Assembly (NCBI GenBank): GCA_005502925.1
Contig: SCPD01000005.1
Location: 1 to 64,000 of the forward strand
DNA from: Rhizobiales bacterium Y(2018)
GTDB lineage: Bacteria; Pseudomonadota; Alphaproteobacteria; Rhizobiales; Aestuariivirgaceae
Length of the DNA: 64,000 nt
Direction: 5' to 3'
The notes below the pieces were generated by a model that saw only the letters and a list, made by a program, of their open reading frames with translations, was not told where the DNA came from and did no database searches. Both the position numbers and the translations under genes were made by a program. Positions 24,781-33,044 of this stretch are shown one piece after another (the stretch's first letter is position 1; every line of letters begins with the position of its first letter).

Positions 24781-24823
24781 GTTGGTACCCGGCGCCGGTC
24801 TTCCGGCCAGGAAGGTTGGGTTC

Positions 24824-25315
24824 ATGTTGACGAAGCCCGAAATGTCACCCGACGGCGAGCGTGCGCGTGACGTCTGTAATCGCCACGGCAATCGCCCGGA
24901 TGAATTGATCGAGATCCTGCATGAAGTGCAGGAGGAGCTGGGCTTTGTGCCGGAAGCCGTCATTCCGGTGATTGCGAAGGCGATCAACCTATCCCGCGCC
25001 GAGGTCCATGGCGTCGTCACTTTCTATCATGATTTCCGCCGCGAGCCGGCCGGCCGCCATGTGGTGAAGATCTGCCGCGCCGAATCTTGCCAGTCGATGA
25101 ATGGCGAGGCTTTGTGCAGCCACGCCAAGGCCAGCCTCAAGGCCGGCTTCGGCGAAACGACCGCTGATGGCCAGGTGACGCTCGAAGCCGTCTATTGTCT
25201 TGGCAATTGCGCGCTGTCGCCGGCGATGATGGTCGACGGCCAGTTGCATGGCCGCGTCGATGCCCGGCGCTTCGACGAGATCATGGGCGAAACGCTGAGC
25301 GAGGCAGCCCAATGA
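24824..25315 (+). CDS. fdsG: NAD-dependent formate dehydrogenase gamma subunit (NuoE-like)
   Basis: The protein has 163 residues. It has the thioredoxin-like [2Fe-2S] domain of NuoE/HoxE: ligands in CRAESCQSM and in AVYCLGNCALSPA, four Cys in all. It forms an electron relay with FdsB in the cytoplasmic FdsABG complex, passing electrons from formate to NAD+. ATG 24824 has AGGAAGG eight bases upstream. The stop overlaps fdsB by four bases. Confidence 0.92.
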   Translation: MLTKPEMSPDGERARDVCNRHGNRPDELIEILHEVQEELGFVPEAVIPVIAKAINLSRAEVHGVVTFYHDFRREPAGRHVVKICRAESCQSMNGEALCSHAKASLKAGFGETTADGQVTLEAVYCLGNCALSPAMMVDGQLHGRVDARRFDEIMGETLSEAAQ

Positions 25316-26865
25316 CCCGCATCTTCGTTCCCGATGACGCGGCCGCCCTGTCAATGGGCGCCGACAAGGTCGCTTCCGCCATCAAGGCCGAGGCCCAAAA
25401 GCGCAATATCGCAGTCGAGATCGTCCGCAACGGCTCGCGCGGCATGCTTTATCTGGAGCCGCTGGTCGAAGTCGAGACGCCTCGGGGCCGTGTCGCTTAT
25501 GGACCAGTCGCGGCCAAGGATGTCGCCTCCCTCTTCGACGCAGGCTTCCTCACCGGCGGCAAGCACGCCTTGAGCCATGGCCTCACCGAGGAGATCGATT
25601 ACTTCAAGAAGCAGGAGCGCCTCACTTTCGCGCGCTGCGGCGTCATCACTCCGGTGTCGATCGAAGACTATACCGCTCATGGCGGCTATGCGGGTCTCAA
25701 GGCGGCGCTGCAGAAATCCGGCGCCGACATCGTCAAGGACGTCACCGACTCCGGCCTGCGCGGCCGCGGCGGCGCCGGCTTCCCGACCGGCATCAAATGG
25801 AAGACCGTCCACGACGCCAAGGCCGATCAGAAATATGTCTGCTGCAATGCCGATGAAGGCGACAGCGGCACCTTCGCCGACCGCATGCTGATGGAAGGCG
25901 ACCCCCTGACGCTCATCGAAGGCATGACCATTGCCGGCATAGCGACGGGCGCCACCAAGGGCCTCATTTATATACGCTCCGAATATCCCCATGCCATCGC
26001 CAAGATGAAACAGGCGATCGCCAATGCGGTCGCGGCACGTTTCCTCGGCGACAACATCCAGGGCTCGGGCAAATCCTTCACGCTGGCCGTGCGCACCGGC
26101 GCGGGCGCCTATATTTGCGGCGAAGAGACCTCGATGCTCGAAAGCCTCGAAGGCAAGCGCGGCATGGTGCGTCCGAAGCCGCCGATCCCGGCGCTCGAGG
26201 GCCTGTTCGGCAAGCCCACCGTCATCAACAACGTGCTGAGCTTCGCGGCGGTGCCGGATATCCTGGCCAAGGGGGCGGAGTTCTACAAGAATTACGGCAT
26301 GGGCCGCTCGCGCGGCACGCTGCCCTTCCAGCTCGCCGGCAATCTGAAGCGCGGCGGCCTTGTCGAGAAGGCCTTCGGCATCACCTTGCGCCAGCTCGTC
26401 GAGGATTTCGGCGGCGGCACCTATTCAGGCCGGCCGGCGCGGGCCATTCAAGTCGGCGGACCTTTGGGCTCTTATGTTCCGGCATCGCAATTCGACCTGC
26501 CGATGGACTATGAGACTTTCGCCGCCAATGGCGCGATGGTCGGCCATGGCGGCCTCGTGGTGTTCGACGACACGGTCGACATGGCGCGTCAGGCGCGTTT
26601 CGCCATGGAGTTCTGCGCCATCGAATCCTGCGGCAAGTGCACGCCCTGCCGCATTGGTGCCGTGCGCGGCGTCGAGGTGATCGATCGCATCATCGCCGGC
26701 ATCGAGCGCGACAAGAATCTGATCGTCCTCGACGATCTCTGCCAGACCATGACCGACGGATCGCTGTGCGCCATGGGCGGGCTGACGCCCATGCCGGTGC
26801 AAAGCGCGGTTAAGCATTTTCCCGAGGACTTCGACCGGCCTCCCGTGGCCAAGGCCGCAGAATAG
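25312..26865 (+). CDS. fdsB: NAD-dependent formate dehydrogenase beta subunit (NuoF-like)
   Basis: The protein has 517 residues. An N-terminal thioredoxin-like part is followed by the NuoF core: RGRGGAGFPTGIKW for FMN/NADH, CNADEGDSGTF, and GAYICGEETS. [4Fe-4S] ligands lie in ESCGKCTPCRIG plus a Cys about 40 residues on in DLCQTMTDGSLC. It binds FMN and reduces NAD+. It is coupled to fdsG by a four-base ATGA overlap and followed by fdsA after 11 bases. Confidence 0.94.
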   Translation: MTRIFVPDDAAALSMGADKVASAIKAEAQKRNIAVEIVRNGSRGMLYLEPLVEVETPRGRVAYGPVAAKDVASLFDAGFLTGGKHALSHGLTEEIDYFKKQERLTFARCGVITPVSIEDYTAHGGYAGLKAALQKSGADIVKDVTDSGLRGRGGAGFPTGIKWKTVHDAKADQKYVCCNADEGDSGTFADRMLMEGDPLTLIEGMTIAGIATGATKGLIYIRSEYPHAIAKMKQAIANAVAARFLGDNIQGSGKSFTLAVRTGAGAYICGEETSMLESLEGKRGMVRPKPPIPALEGLFGKPTVINNVLSFAAVPDILAKGAEFYKNYGMGRSRGTLPFQLAGNLKRGGLVEKAFGITLRQLVEDFGGGTYSGRPARAIQVGGPLGSYVPASQFDLPMDYETFAANGAMVGHGGLVVFDDTVDMARQARFAMEFCAIESCGKCTPCRIGAVRGVEVIDRIIAGIERDKNLIVLDDLCQTMTDGSLCAMGGLTPMPVQSAVKHFPEDFDRPPVAKAAE

Positions 26866-26876
26866 GAGAGAGCGAC

Positions 26877-29762
26877 ATGCATACGCTCATCAAGGAAATC
26901 GATTACGGCACGCCCAAATCCGAGAGCGCCAAGTTGGTGACGCTCGAGATCGACGGGCAGTCGGTCACCGTGCCGGAAGGCACCTCCATCATGCGTGCCG
27001 CGATGGAGCTCGGCACCCAGATCCCGAAACTCTGCGCCACCGATTCGATGAAGAGCTTCGGCTCCTGCCGCCTGTGCCTGGTCGAGATCGAAGGACGTAA
27101 AGGCACGCCCGCTTCCTGCACCACGCCAGTGGCGGCCGGCATCAAGGTCAAGACCCAGACCGATCACCTGGCCGATCTGCGCCGGGGCGTCATGGAACTC
27201 TATATCTCCGACCACCCGCTCGACTGCCTTACCTGTGCCGCCAATGGCGACTGCGAATTGCAGGACATGGCGGGCGCCGTGGGCCTGCGCGAAGTGCGTT
27301 ATGGCTATGAGGGCGACAATCACGTCTTCGCCAAGAACAACGGCTCGGAGAATTTCCGCTACAAGCCGAAGGACGAAAGCAATCCCTATTTCACCTTCGA
27401 TCCGGCCAAATGCATCGTCTGCTCGCGCTGCGTGCGCGCCTGCGAGGAAGTGCAAGGCACTTTCGCGCTGACCATCGACGGGCGCGGCTTCGCCTCGCAT
27501 GTCTCGGCCGGCATGGATGAGGATTTCCTCGCCTCCGAATGCGTTTCCTGCGGCGCCTGCGTGCAGGCCTGCCCGACCGCCACGCTGACCGACAAGTCGA
27601 TCATCGATAAGGGCCAGCCGGATCATTCGGTGGTGACGACCTGTGCCTATTGCGGCGTCGGCTGCTCCTTCAAGGCCGAGATGAAGGGCGATGAGGTCGT
27701 TCGCATGATGCCTTACAAGGATGGCGGCGCCAATGAAGGCCATTCCTGCGTGAAGGGCCGCTTCGCCTGGGGCTATGCGACGCATCAGGACCGCATGATG
27801 AAGCCGATGCTGCGCGAGCAGATCACCGATCCCTGGCGCGAAGTCTCCTGGGACGAGGCGATCGATTTCACCGCCCGGCGCTTCCGGGAGATCCAGGCGA
27901 AACACGGCATCGGATCGATCGGCGGCATCACCTCGTCGCGCTGCACCAATGAGGAAGTCTACGTGGTGCAGAAGATGATCCGCGCCGCCTTCCACAACAA
28001 CAATGTCGACACCTGCGCGCGCGTCTGCCATTCGCCCACCGGCTACGGGCTGCGGCAGACCTTCGGCACCTCCGCCGGCACCCAGGATTTCAAGTCGGTC
28101 GACAAGTCCGACGTGATCCTGATCATCGGCGCCAACCCGACCGATGGTCACCCCGTTTTCGCCTCGCGCATGAAGAAGCGCCTGCGCGAAGGCGCCAAGC
28201 TCATCGTCATCGATCCGCGCCGCACCGATATCGTGCGCTCGCCCCATGTCGAGGCCCAATATCATCTGCCGCTGCTGCCTGGCACCAATGTCGCGATCTT
28301 CAACGCCTTCGCCCATGTCGTGGTGACCGAGGGCCTGGTGAAGCGCGATTTCGTGGCCGAACGCTGCGAGCCTGAGGATTTCGCGCGCTGGGAGAAGTTC
28401 ATCGCCGACCCGAAGAACTCGCCGGAAGTGCTCGAGAGCATCACCGGCGTCCTGGCCGCCGATGTGCGCGCCGCCGCGCGCCTCTATGCGACGGGCGGCA
28501 ACGGCGCCATCTATTACGGCTTGGGCGTCACCGAGCACAGCCAGGGGTCGACCATGGTCATGGCCATGGCCAATCTCGCCATGGCGACCGGCAATATCGG
28601 GCGCGATGGCGTGGGCGTAAATCCCCTGCGCGGCCAGAACAATGTCCAGGGTTCCTGCGACATGGGTTCTTTCCCGCATGAATTCACCGGCTACCGCCAC
28701 ATCTCCGACAACACGGTGCGCGATCTGTTCGAGAAGGTGTGGAATGCCGAGCTCGACCCGGAGCCCGGTCTGCGTATCCCGAACATGTTCACGGCCGCCG
28801 TCGAAGGCAGCTTCAAGGGCCTCTTCGTCCAGGGCGAGGACATCGCCCAATCCGATCCCAACACCAAACACGTGAATTTGGCGCTCGAGTCGCTCGAATG
28901 CCTGGTGGTGCAGGATCTCTTCCTCAATGAGACGGCGGCCTTCGCCCATGTCTTCCTGCCCGGCACCTCCTTCCTCGAAAAGGACGGCACTTTCACCAAT
29001 GCCGAGCGCCGCATCAATCGCGTGCGTCCGGTGATGGCGCCGAAGCAGGGCATGCAGGAATGGGAGGTCATCGCGCGCATCTCGACCGCCATGGGCTATC
29101 CGATGAGCTATGCCTCGGGCGCCGAGATCATGGACGAGATCGCCCGGGTGACGCCGACCTTCTCAGGCGTCAGCTTCGAGAAGCTCGACCGGCTTGGCTC
29201 GGTGCAGTGGCCGTGCAACGACGCCGCCCCCGAAGGCACGCCGATCATGCATGTTGACAAATTCGTGCGCGGCAAGGGCCGCTTCATGGTCACCGAATTC
29301 GTGCCGACGGATGAGCGCACCAACCGCTTCTTCCCGCTGATCCTCACCACGGGCCGCATCCTCAGCCAGTACAATGTCGGCGCCCAGACGCGGCGGACCG
29401 CCAATGTCGCCTGGCACCCGGAAGACGTGCTGGAGATCCATCCGCATGATGCCGAAGTGCGCGGCATCAAGGAGGGCGCCATGGTGTCGTTGACCAGCCG
29501 CGTCGGCGCCATCACGCTGCGCGCGGTGATCGCCGATCGCATGCCGCAAGGCGTCGTCTACACCACCTTCCACCATCCGGTGACCGGCGCCAATGTGATC
29601 ACCACCGAGAATTCCGACTGGGCCACCAATTGCCCGGAATACAAGGTGACTGCCGTGCAGGTGACCCCATCCAACCAGCCGTCCGACTGGAAAGCGGAAT
29701 GGGAGCAGCGCGAGAACGAGCACAAGCGCGTGGCGATACAGCCGCTTGTCGCGGCGGAGTAA
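26877..29762 (+). CDS. fdsA: NAD-dependent formate dehydrogenase alpha subunit, molybdenum catalytic
   Basis: The protein has 961 residues and oxidises formate to CO2 at a Mo-bis-MGD centre. The N-terminal [2Fe-2S] ligands are Cys53, 64, 67 and 81. A His113-Cys117-Cys120-Cys126 cluster follows, then two ferredoxin-type [4Fe-4S] motifs (CIVCSRCVRAC, CVSCGACVQAC) and CAYCGVGC of the catalytic domain. The Mo ligand is a cysteine (Cys384 in ARVCHSPTGYG), not selenocysteine. The molydopterin-dinucleotide domain closes the protein. AGGAGAG lies before the ATG. A long antisense open frame here is a composition artefact. Confidence 0.95.
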   Translation: MHTLIKEIDYGTPKSESAKLVTLEIDGQSVTVPEGTSIMRAAMELGTQIPKLCATDSMKSFGSCRLCLVEIEGRKGTPASCTTPVAAGIKVKTQTDHLADLRRGVMELYISDHPLDCLTCAANGDCELQDMAGAVGLREVRYGYEGDNHVFAKNNGSENFRYKPKDESNPYFTFDPAKCIVCSRCVRACEEVQGTFALTIDGRGFASHVSAGMDEDFLASECVSCGACVQACPTATLTDKSIIDKGQPDHSVVTTCAYCGVGCSFKAEMKGDEVVRMMPYKDGGANEGHSCVKGRFAWGYATHQDRMMKPMLREQITDPWREVSWDEAIDFTARRFREIQAKHGIGSIGGITSSRCTNEEVYVVQKMIRAAFHNNNVDTCARVCHSPTGYGLRQTFGTSAGTQDFKSVDKSDVILIIGANPTDGHPVFASRMKKRLREGAKLIVIDPRRTDIVRSPHVEAQYHLPLLPGTNVAIFNAFAHVVVTEGLVKRDFVAERCEPEDFARWEKFIADPKNSPEVLESITGVLAADVRAAARLYATGGNGAIYYGLGVTEHSQGSTMVMAMANLAMATGNIGRDGVGVNPLRGQNNVQGSCDMGSFPHEFTGYRHISDNTVRDLFEKVWNAELDPEPGLRIPNMFTAAVEGSFKGLFVQGEDIAQSDPNTKHVNLALESLECLVVQDLFLNETAAFAHVFLPGTSFLEKDGTFTNAERRINRVRPVMAPKQGMQEWEVIARISTAMGYPMSYASGAEIMDEIARVTPTFSGVSFEKLDRLGSVQWPCNDAAPEGTPIMHVDKFVRGKGRFMVTEFVPTDERTNRFFPLILTTGRILSQYNVGAQTRRTANVAWHPEDVLEIHPHDAEVRGIKEGAMVSLTSRVGAITLRAVIADRMPQGVVYTTFHHPVTGANVITTENSDWATNCPEYKVTAVQVTPSNQPSDWKAEWEQRENEHKRVAIQPLVAAE

Positions 29763-29766
29763 TGTC

Positions 29767-30570
29767 GTGACCGCCAGGCCAGACCCGTCCTGGGCAGCCG
29801 AGCCGGCGACCTCACGGCCGGCCGAGGGCCGGCACTATCGCGCCGACGGCACGAGTTCGAGCCTCGTCTGGCAGTTGCCGGAGGAAGTTCCGGTGGCGAT
29901 CATGCATAATTCGGTGTCGACCGCGGTGATGATGGCGACGCCAGCCGATCTCGAGGATTTCGGTGTCGGCTTCTCGCTGTCGGAAGGCTTCGTCACCGAT
30001 CAAGCGGCCATCCGTAATGTCGTGGCTTTCCGCGTCGACAATGGCTTCGTCGCCGATATCGCCGTCGACGAAGTGGCGCTGAAGCCACGCTCGCTGCGCG
30101 CACTCGAGGGCCGCAGCGGCTGCGGCCTGTGCGGTGTCGAGGACATCGCCGATGTCGTCAAGCCGACAGCGCCGGTGACGCCCCGCTTTGCTCTCGACCC
30201 GGCTGCGGTGCTTAAGGCCTTCGCCGAGTTCCCGTCGCATCAGCCGATGAACCGGCTCAATCACTCCGTCCATGCCGCCGCCTGGGTGGCGCCCAACGGC
30301 CGTATCCTGTTGGCACGCGAGGATATCGGCCGCCACAACGCGCTCGACAAGCTTCTGGGCGCCATCGTCCGCCAGGGCTTCGACAAGCAAGCGGGGTTCG
30401 TCGCCATGACCAGCCGCTGCAGTTTCGAGCTGGTGCAGAAATGCGCCCAGATGGGCATCGCTCATCTGGTGACGATCTCGGCGCCGACCAGCCTGGCGCT
30501 GCATCTGGCGCAGCAGGCAGGCATCACGCTGGCGAGCCGCGCCCCCGACGGCATCGTGTGTTTTCATTGA
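29767..30570 (+). CDS. fdhD: formate dehydrogenase accessory sulfurtransferase FdhD (FdsC)
   Basis: The protein has 267 residues. It carries the CxxC motif Cys119-Cys122 (SGCGLCGVED) that transfers sulfur to the Mo cofactor before insertion into FdsA, and the family segments NRLNHSVHAAAW, DIGRHNALDKLLG and ISAPTSLAL. GTG 29767 follows the fdsA stop by four bases; there is no good ATG near. Position matches fdsC in the fdsGBACD order. Confidence 0.92.
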   Translation: MTARPDPSWAAEPATSRPAEGRHYRADGTSSSLVWQLPEEVPVAIMHNSVSTAVMMATPADLEDFGVGFSLSEGFVTDQAAIRNVVAFRVDNGFVADIAVDEVALKPRSLRALEGRSGCGLCGVEDIADVVKPTAPVTPRFALDPAAVLKAFAEFPSHQPMNRLNHSVHAAAWVAPNGRILLAREDIGRHNALDKLLGAIVRQGFDKQAGFVAMTSRCSFELVQKCAQMGIAHLVTISAPTSLALHLAQQAGITLASRAPDGIVCFH

Positions 30571-30587
30571 TCAGGCAGACCCACCCC

Positions 30588-30803
30588 ATGGACCAATTCA
30601 GCGACATCAAGCGCATGGCCAACCAGATCGCCACGGCCTTCGCCGCCTATCCGGAAGAGCAAGCGGTCAAGGAGACGGCCAACCACATCAAATCCTACTG
30701 GGATCCGCGCATGCGCAAGCAATTGGCGGAAGTGATGACCAAGGAGGCGAGCGCCTTGAATCCGGTGGCCTTCGCCGCCGGCAAGCGGCTGGGGCTGGGC
30801 TGA
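30588..30803 (+). CDS. fdsD: formate dehydrogenase delta subunit
   Basis: The 71-residue protein carries the FdsD hallmarks: an N-terminal DIKRMANQIATAFAAYP, HIKSYWDPRMRKQL in the centre and ASALNPVAFAA near the end. FdsD is a small cytoplasmic factor needed for activity of FdsABG, probably in assembly. It lies 17 bases after fdhD and closes the operon. Confidence 0.9.
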   Translation: MDQFSDIKRMANQIATAFAAYPEEQAVKETANHIKSYWDPRMRKQLAEVMTKEASALNPVAFAAGKRLGLG

Positions 30804-30870
30804 ATCCTCGCCCAAAACGGCGTATACTGACCATCTTTTCTCCGCCCCAATTGCCGTATAGACAGGGGCA

Positions 30871-31674
30871 ATGGACACCAAATCCCCGTTTCCGACGGTT
30901 TTGATCACCGGCGCCTCGAGCGGCATCGGCGAGGCTTTTGCGCATGTCGCGGCGGGCGAAGGCCACCCTCTCATTCTGGTGGCGCGCACCGAGGCCGAAT
31001 TGCATCGGGTGCGCGGCGTCGTCATCGCGCGCTACGCCGTACCGGTTTCCATCATCGTGCATGATCTGAGCGCGCCCGGCGCCGGCGATGCGCTCGCCAA
31101 TGAGCTCGAGGCACGCAAGCTCGACGTCGGCATCATCATCAACAATGCCGGCTTCGGGCTGATCGGCAAGGCGGCTGAGCTTTCGCGCCAGGACCAGCTC
31201 AAGATGATCGACCTCAATGTCCGCAGCCTCACCGACATCACCTTGCGCTTCCTGCCGCAGATGATCGCCAAGGGTCGTGGCGGCGTCATCAATGTCGCCT
31301 CGACCGCCGCCTTCATGCCCGGCCCCAACATGGCGGTCTATTTCGCCTCCAAGGCTTTCGTTCTTTCCTTCACCGATGCGCTCCATGAAGAGACCAAGGG
31401 GACGAGCGTGACCTTCACCACCTTGAGCCCCGGCCCGGTCGAGACCGGCTTCCAGCGCCGCGCCGGCATGAAACAGGCCCGCGCCCTGAGCCGGATCATT
31501 CCCAAAAGCGCCATGGCGGTGGCTCAGGCCGGCTGGGCCGGTTTCAAGGAAGGCGAAAGGCTGGTGGTGCCCGGCACGATGAACAAGATCACCGCTTATG
31601 CGCTCAGGGGTGCGCCGCGCCGCATGATCCTGCCGGTGATCAGGCGTGCAATGGGCGCAGCGAAAGCCAAGTAG
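30871..31674 (+). CDS. SDR-family oxidoreductase (DltE-like)
   Basis: The protein has 267 residues. TGASSGIG lies near residue 13, NNAGFG at about 91 and the catalytic YFASK (Tyr, Lys) at about 151-155. The C-terminal SPGPVETGF is typical of the COG0300 (DltE) group of uncharacterised dehydrogenases. The C terminus is basic (RRAMGAAKAK). It starts 67 bases after fdsD on the same strand and may be transcribed separately. The substrate is unknown. Confidence 0.8.
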   Translation: MDTKSPFPTVLITGASSGIGEAFAHVAAGEGHPLILVARTEAELHRVRGVVIARYAVPVSIIVHDLSAPGAGDALANELEARKLDVGIIINNAGFGLIGKAAELSRQDQLKMIDLNVRSLTDITLRFLPQMIAKGRGGVINVASTAAFMPGPNMAVYFASKAFVLSFTDALHEETKGTSVTFTTLSPGPVETGFQRRAGMKQARALSRIIPKSAMAVAQAGWAGFKEGERLVVPGTMNKITAYALRGAPRRMILPVIRRAMGAAKAK

Positions 31675-31675
31675 A

Positions 31676-31720
31676 CGCATCGGCCCGGAAAGTTGCAGAC
31701 TTTTGGGATAAGCCGATGCG
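31676..31720 (+). repeat. GCATCGGC-type hairpin repeat
   Basis: CGCATCGGC (31676-31684) pairs with GCCGATGCG (31712-31720); the loop includes AAAGTTGCAGACTTTTGGG. It matches the general form of a common rhizobial palindromic module and recurs in altered form at 23165. It abuts the next repeat with an eight-base gap. Confidence 0.65.
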
Positions 31721-31726
31721 CCACCT

Positions 31727-31840
31727 AGATCACGATCACTTTAGGTCGTTACGACCTAAAGTGATAAACGTGATCGGAATTTTATATTTGGCGCGTGATC
31801 GGACGGAAAACCGGTATCCACTTTTCCTGATCACGCGCTA
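31727..31840 (+). repeat. two-hairpin intergenic repeat, copy C
   Basis: Hairpin 1: outer GATCACG (31728-31734) and CGTGATC (31769-31775), perfect 14-base inner arms (31736-31749 and 31751-31764) around one base, then TAAA. Hairpin 2: GCGCGTGATC (31791-31800) pairs with GATCACGCGC (31829-31838). Compared with 9331, nearly every inner-stem base differs but pairing is kept. Confidence 0.8.
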
Positions 31841-31868
31841 GGACCCTCTCGACGGCAGACCGTTTCCT

Positions 31869-32606
31869 ATGTCACCTTTGCGAATCATGCCCGCCGGCAA
31901 AATCCTGATCATTCTGCACTCCGAAACCTCGTCCCCGGGACGGGTCGGCCATATGCTCAAGGAGAAGGGCTATACACTCGATATCCGCCGCCCCTGTCTG
32001 GGCGACCGCTTGCCGAAAACTTTGGCAGAACATGCGGGAGCCGCCATATTCGGCGGACCGATGAGCGCCAATGATTGCGACGCCTTCATCCGCGACGAAA
32101 CCGACTGGATCGCCGTGCCGCTGAAGGAGCAGAAACCCTTTCTCGGCATCTGCCTCGGCGCCCAGATGCTGTCGCGCCAGCTGGGCGGCACCGTCGGCCC
32201 GCATGCCGACGGCTTTGTCGAGATCGGCTATTACCCTCTGAAGGCTACCGATGCCGGCCGCAAGCTTGGCGGCGACTGGCCGGGCCAGGTCTATCACTGG
32301 CATCGCGAGGGCTTCACCCTCACGGAAGGCTGCGAGCTCCTGGCGACCGGCGAGACCTTCGCCAACCAGGCTTTCCGCTATGGCGCCTCCGCCTTCGGGC
32401 TGCAATTCCACCCGGAAGTGACGCGGCTCATGATGCATCGCTGGTCGGTGACCGGCGCCCATCGCTTCGTGCTGAAGGGTGCCCAGAACGGCGCCGAGCA
32501 GCTTGCCGGCCAGATCCTCCATGACGCGCCGGTGCGCGACTGGCTATCGGGCTTCCTCGATTTCTGGCTGAAGCCCGAAGCCCGGACGGCCGCCCAGGCC
32601 GCTTGA
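31869..32606 (+). CDS. class I glutamine amidotransferase-like protein
   Basis: The protein has 245 residues. The triad is visible: nucleophile Cys95 in FLGICLGAQM and His-Glu in LQFHPEVT near residue 184. It resembles stand-alone GATase1 proteins (GuaA-like) that lack a synthase partner; the true acceptor is not known. An in-frame ATG at 31887 (MPAGKILIILH) is an equally good start. It is flanked by repeat C upstream and a terminator-ended region downstream. Confidence 0.8.
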   Translation: MSPLRIMPAGKILIILHSETSSPGRVGHMLKEKGYTLDIRRPCLGDRLPKTLAEHAGAAIFGGPMSANDCDAFIRDETDWIAVPLKEQKPFLGICLGAQMLSRQLGGTVGPHADGFVEIGYYPLKATDAGRKLGGDWPGQVYHWHREGFTLTEGCELLATGETFANQAFRYGASAFGLQFHPEVTRLMMHRWSVTGAHRFVLKGAQNGAEQLAGQILHDAPVRDWLSGFLDFWLKPEARTAAQAA

Positions 32607-32639
32607 CTCCCACCGGCCGGCAAAGGCTAAATTCACACA

Positions 32640-32808
32640 CTATTAACCAACTGAAAAAGTTCAATTTTTAGGTATTTGGAAACTTCGTTGAGCCATCATC
32701 CTGATCAAGGCTCTCGAGGGTGAAGTGCGGGGCCGCGGCTGGGATCAAGTACTGCGTACCCGGCGGAATTCTGAGAACGGGGAGTGCCGGTGGGCCTCCC
32801 CGTTTTTC
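32640..32808 (+). ncRNA. candidate small RNA ending in a strong terminator
   Basis: No convincing reading frame lies here. The stretch can fold into GAGCC/GGCTC (about 32690-32714), a GCCGCGGCTGGG/CCCGGCGG hairpin (about 32731-32766) and a perfect 9-bp terminator stem with T-run. AT-rich sequence at 32641-32680 could hold a promoter, but hexamers are weak. It could equally be the 3' end of the amidotransferase transcript. Confidence 0.35.
32776..32808 (+). terminator. intrinsic terminator
   Basis: AACGGGGAG (32776-32784) pairs with CTCCCCGTT (32796-32804), loop of 11 bases, followed by TTTTTCTT-type T-run on the plus strand. There is no T-run on the minus strand, so it ends plus-strand transcription from the amidotransferase or the candidate RNA. 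Confidence 0.8.
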
Positions 32809-32825
32809 TTAGCCTTCAGAATAGG

Positions 32826-33035
32826 TCAGTTTTTAGAGCGCAGCGTCTCGACATCGGTGTCGCCGACATACCAATCGCGCGCCGCGACTTCCTCGAACAC
32901 GACCCAGACGTCATTTTTACTGAGGCCGGTGGCCTTGATGATTGCCGCCGTGACCGCCTGGCTGATCTCGGCCTTTTTCCCCTTGGGATCGGCGGCGATG
33001 ACTTCCTTGACGATGCGGATATTGACGAAAGGCAT
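32826..33035 (-). CDS. 4-oxalocrotonate tautomerase-family protein
   Basis: The protein has 69 residues and belongs to the small tautomerase family, which uses the N-terminal proline (Pro2, exposed after Met removal) as catalytic base; the start MPFVNIRIVKEVI is diagnostic. It isomerises enols or 2-oxo intermediates. It is the last gene of the minus-strand sugar/amine operon, ten bases after the lactonase gene, and may act on an enol produced in the pathway (inference). Confidence 0.82.
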   Translation of the reverse strand: MPFVNIRIVKEVIAADPKGKKAEISQAVTAAIIKATGLSKNDVWVVFEEVAARDWYVGDTDVETLRSKN

Positions 33036-33044
33036 GTGCGCTCC

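Noticed and set aside
26589-28949. 786-codon open frame antisense to fdsA
   Set aside because: High GC third positions in fdsB/fdsA leave the opposite strand open. Composition is unlike a protein and the sense genes are unambiguous.
26877-29762. possible selenocysteine formate dehydrogenase
   Set aside because: No in-frame TGA; the Mo ligand position is an ordinary Cys codon (TGC at 28026).
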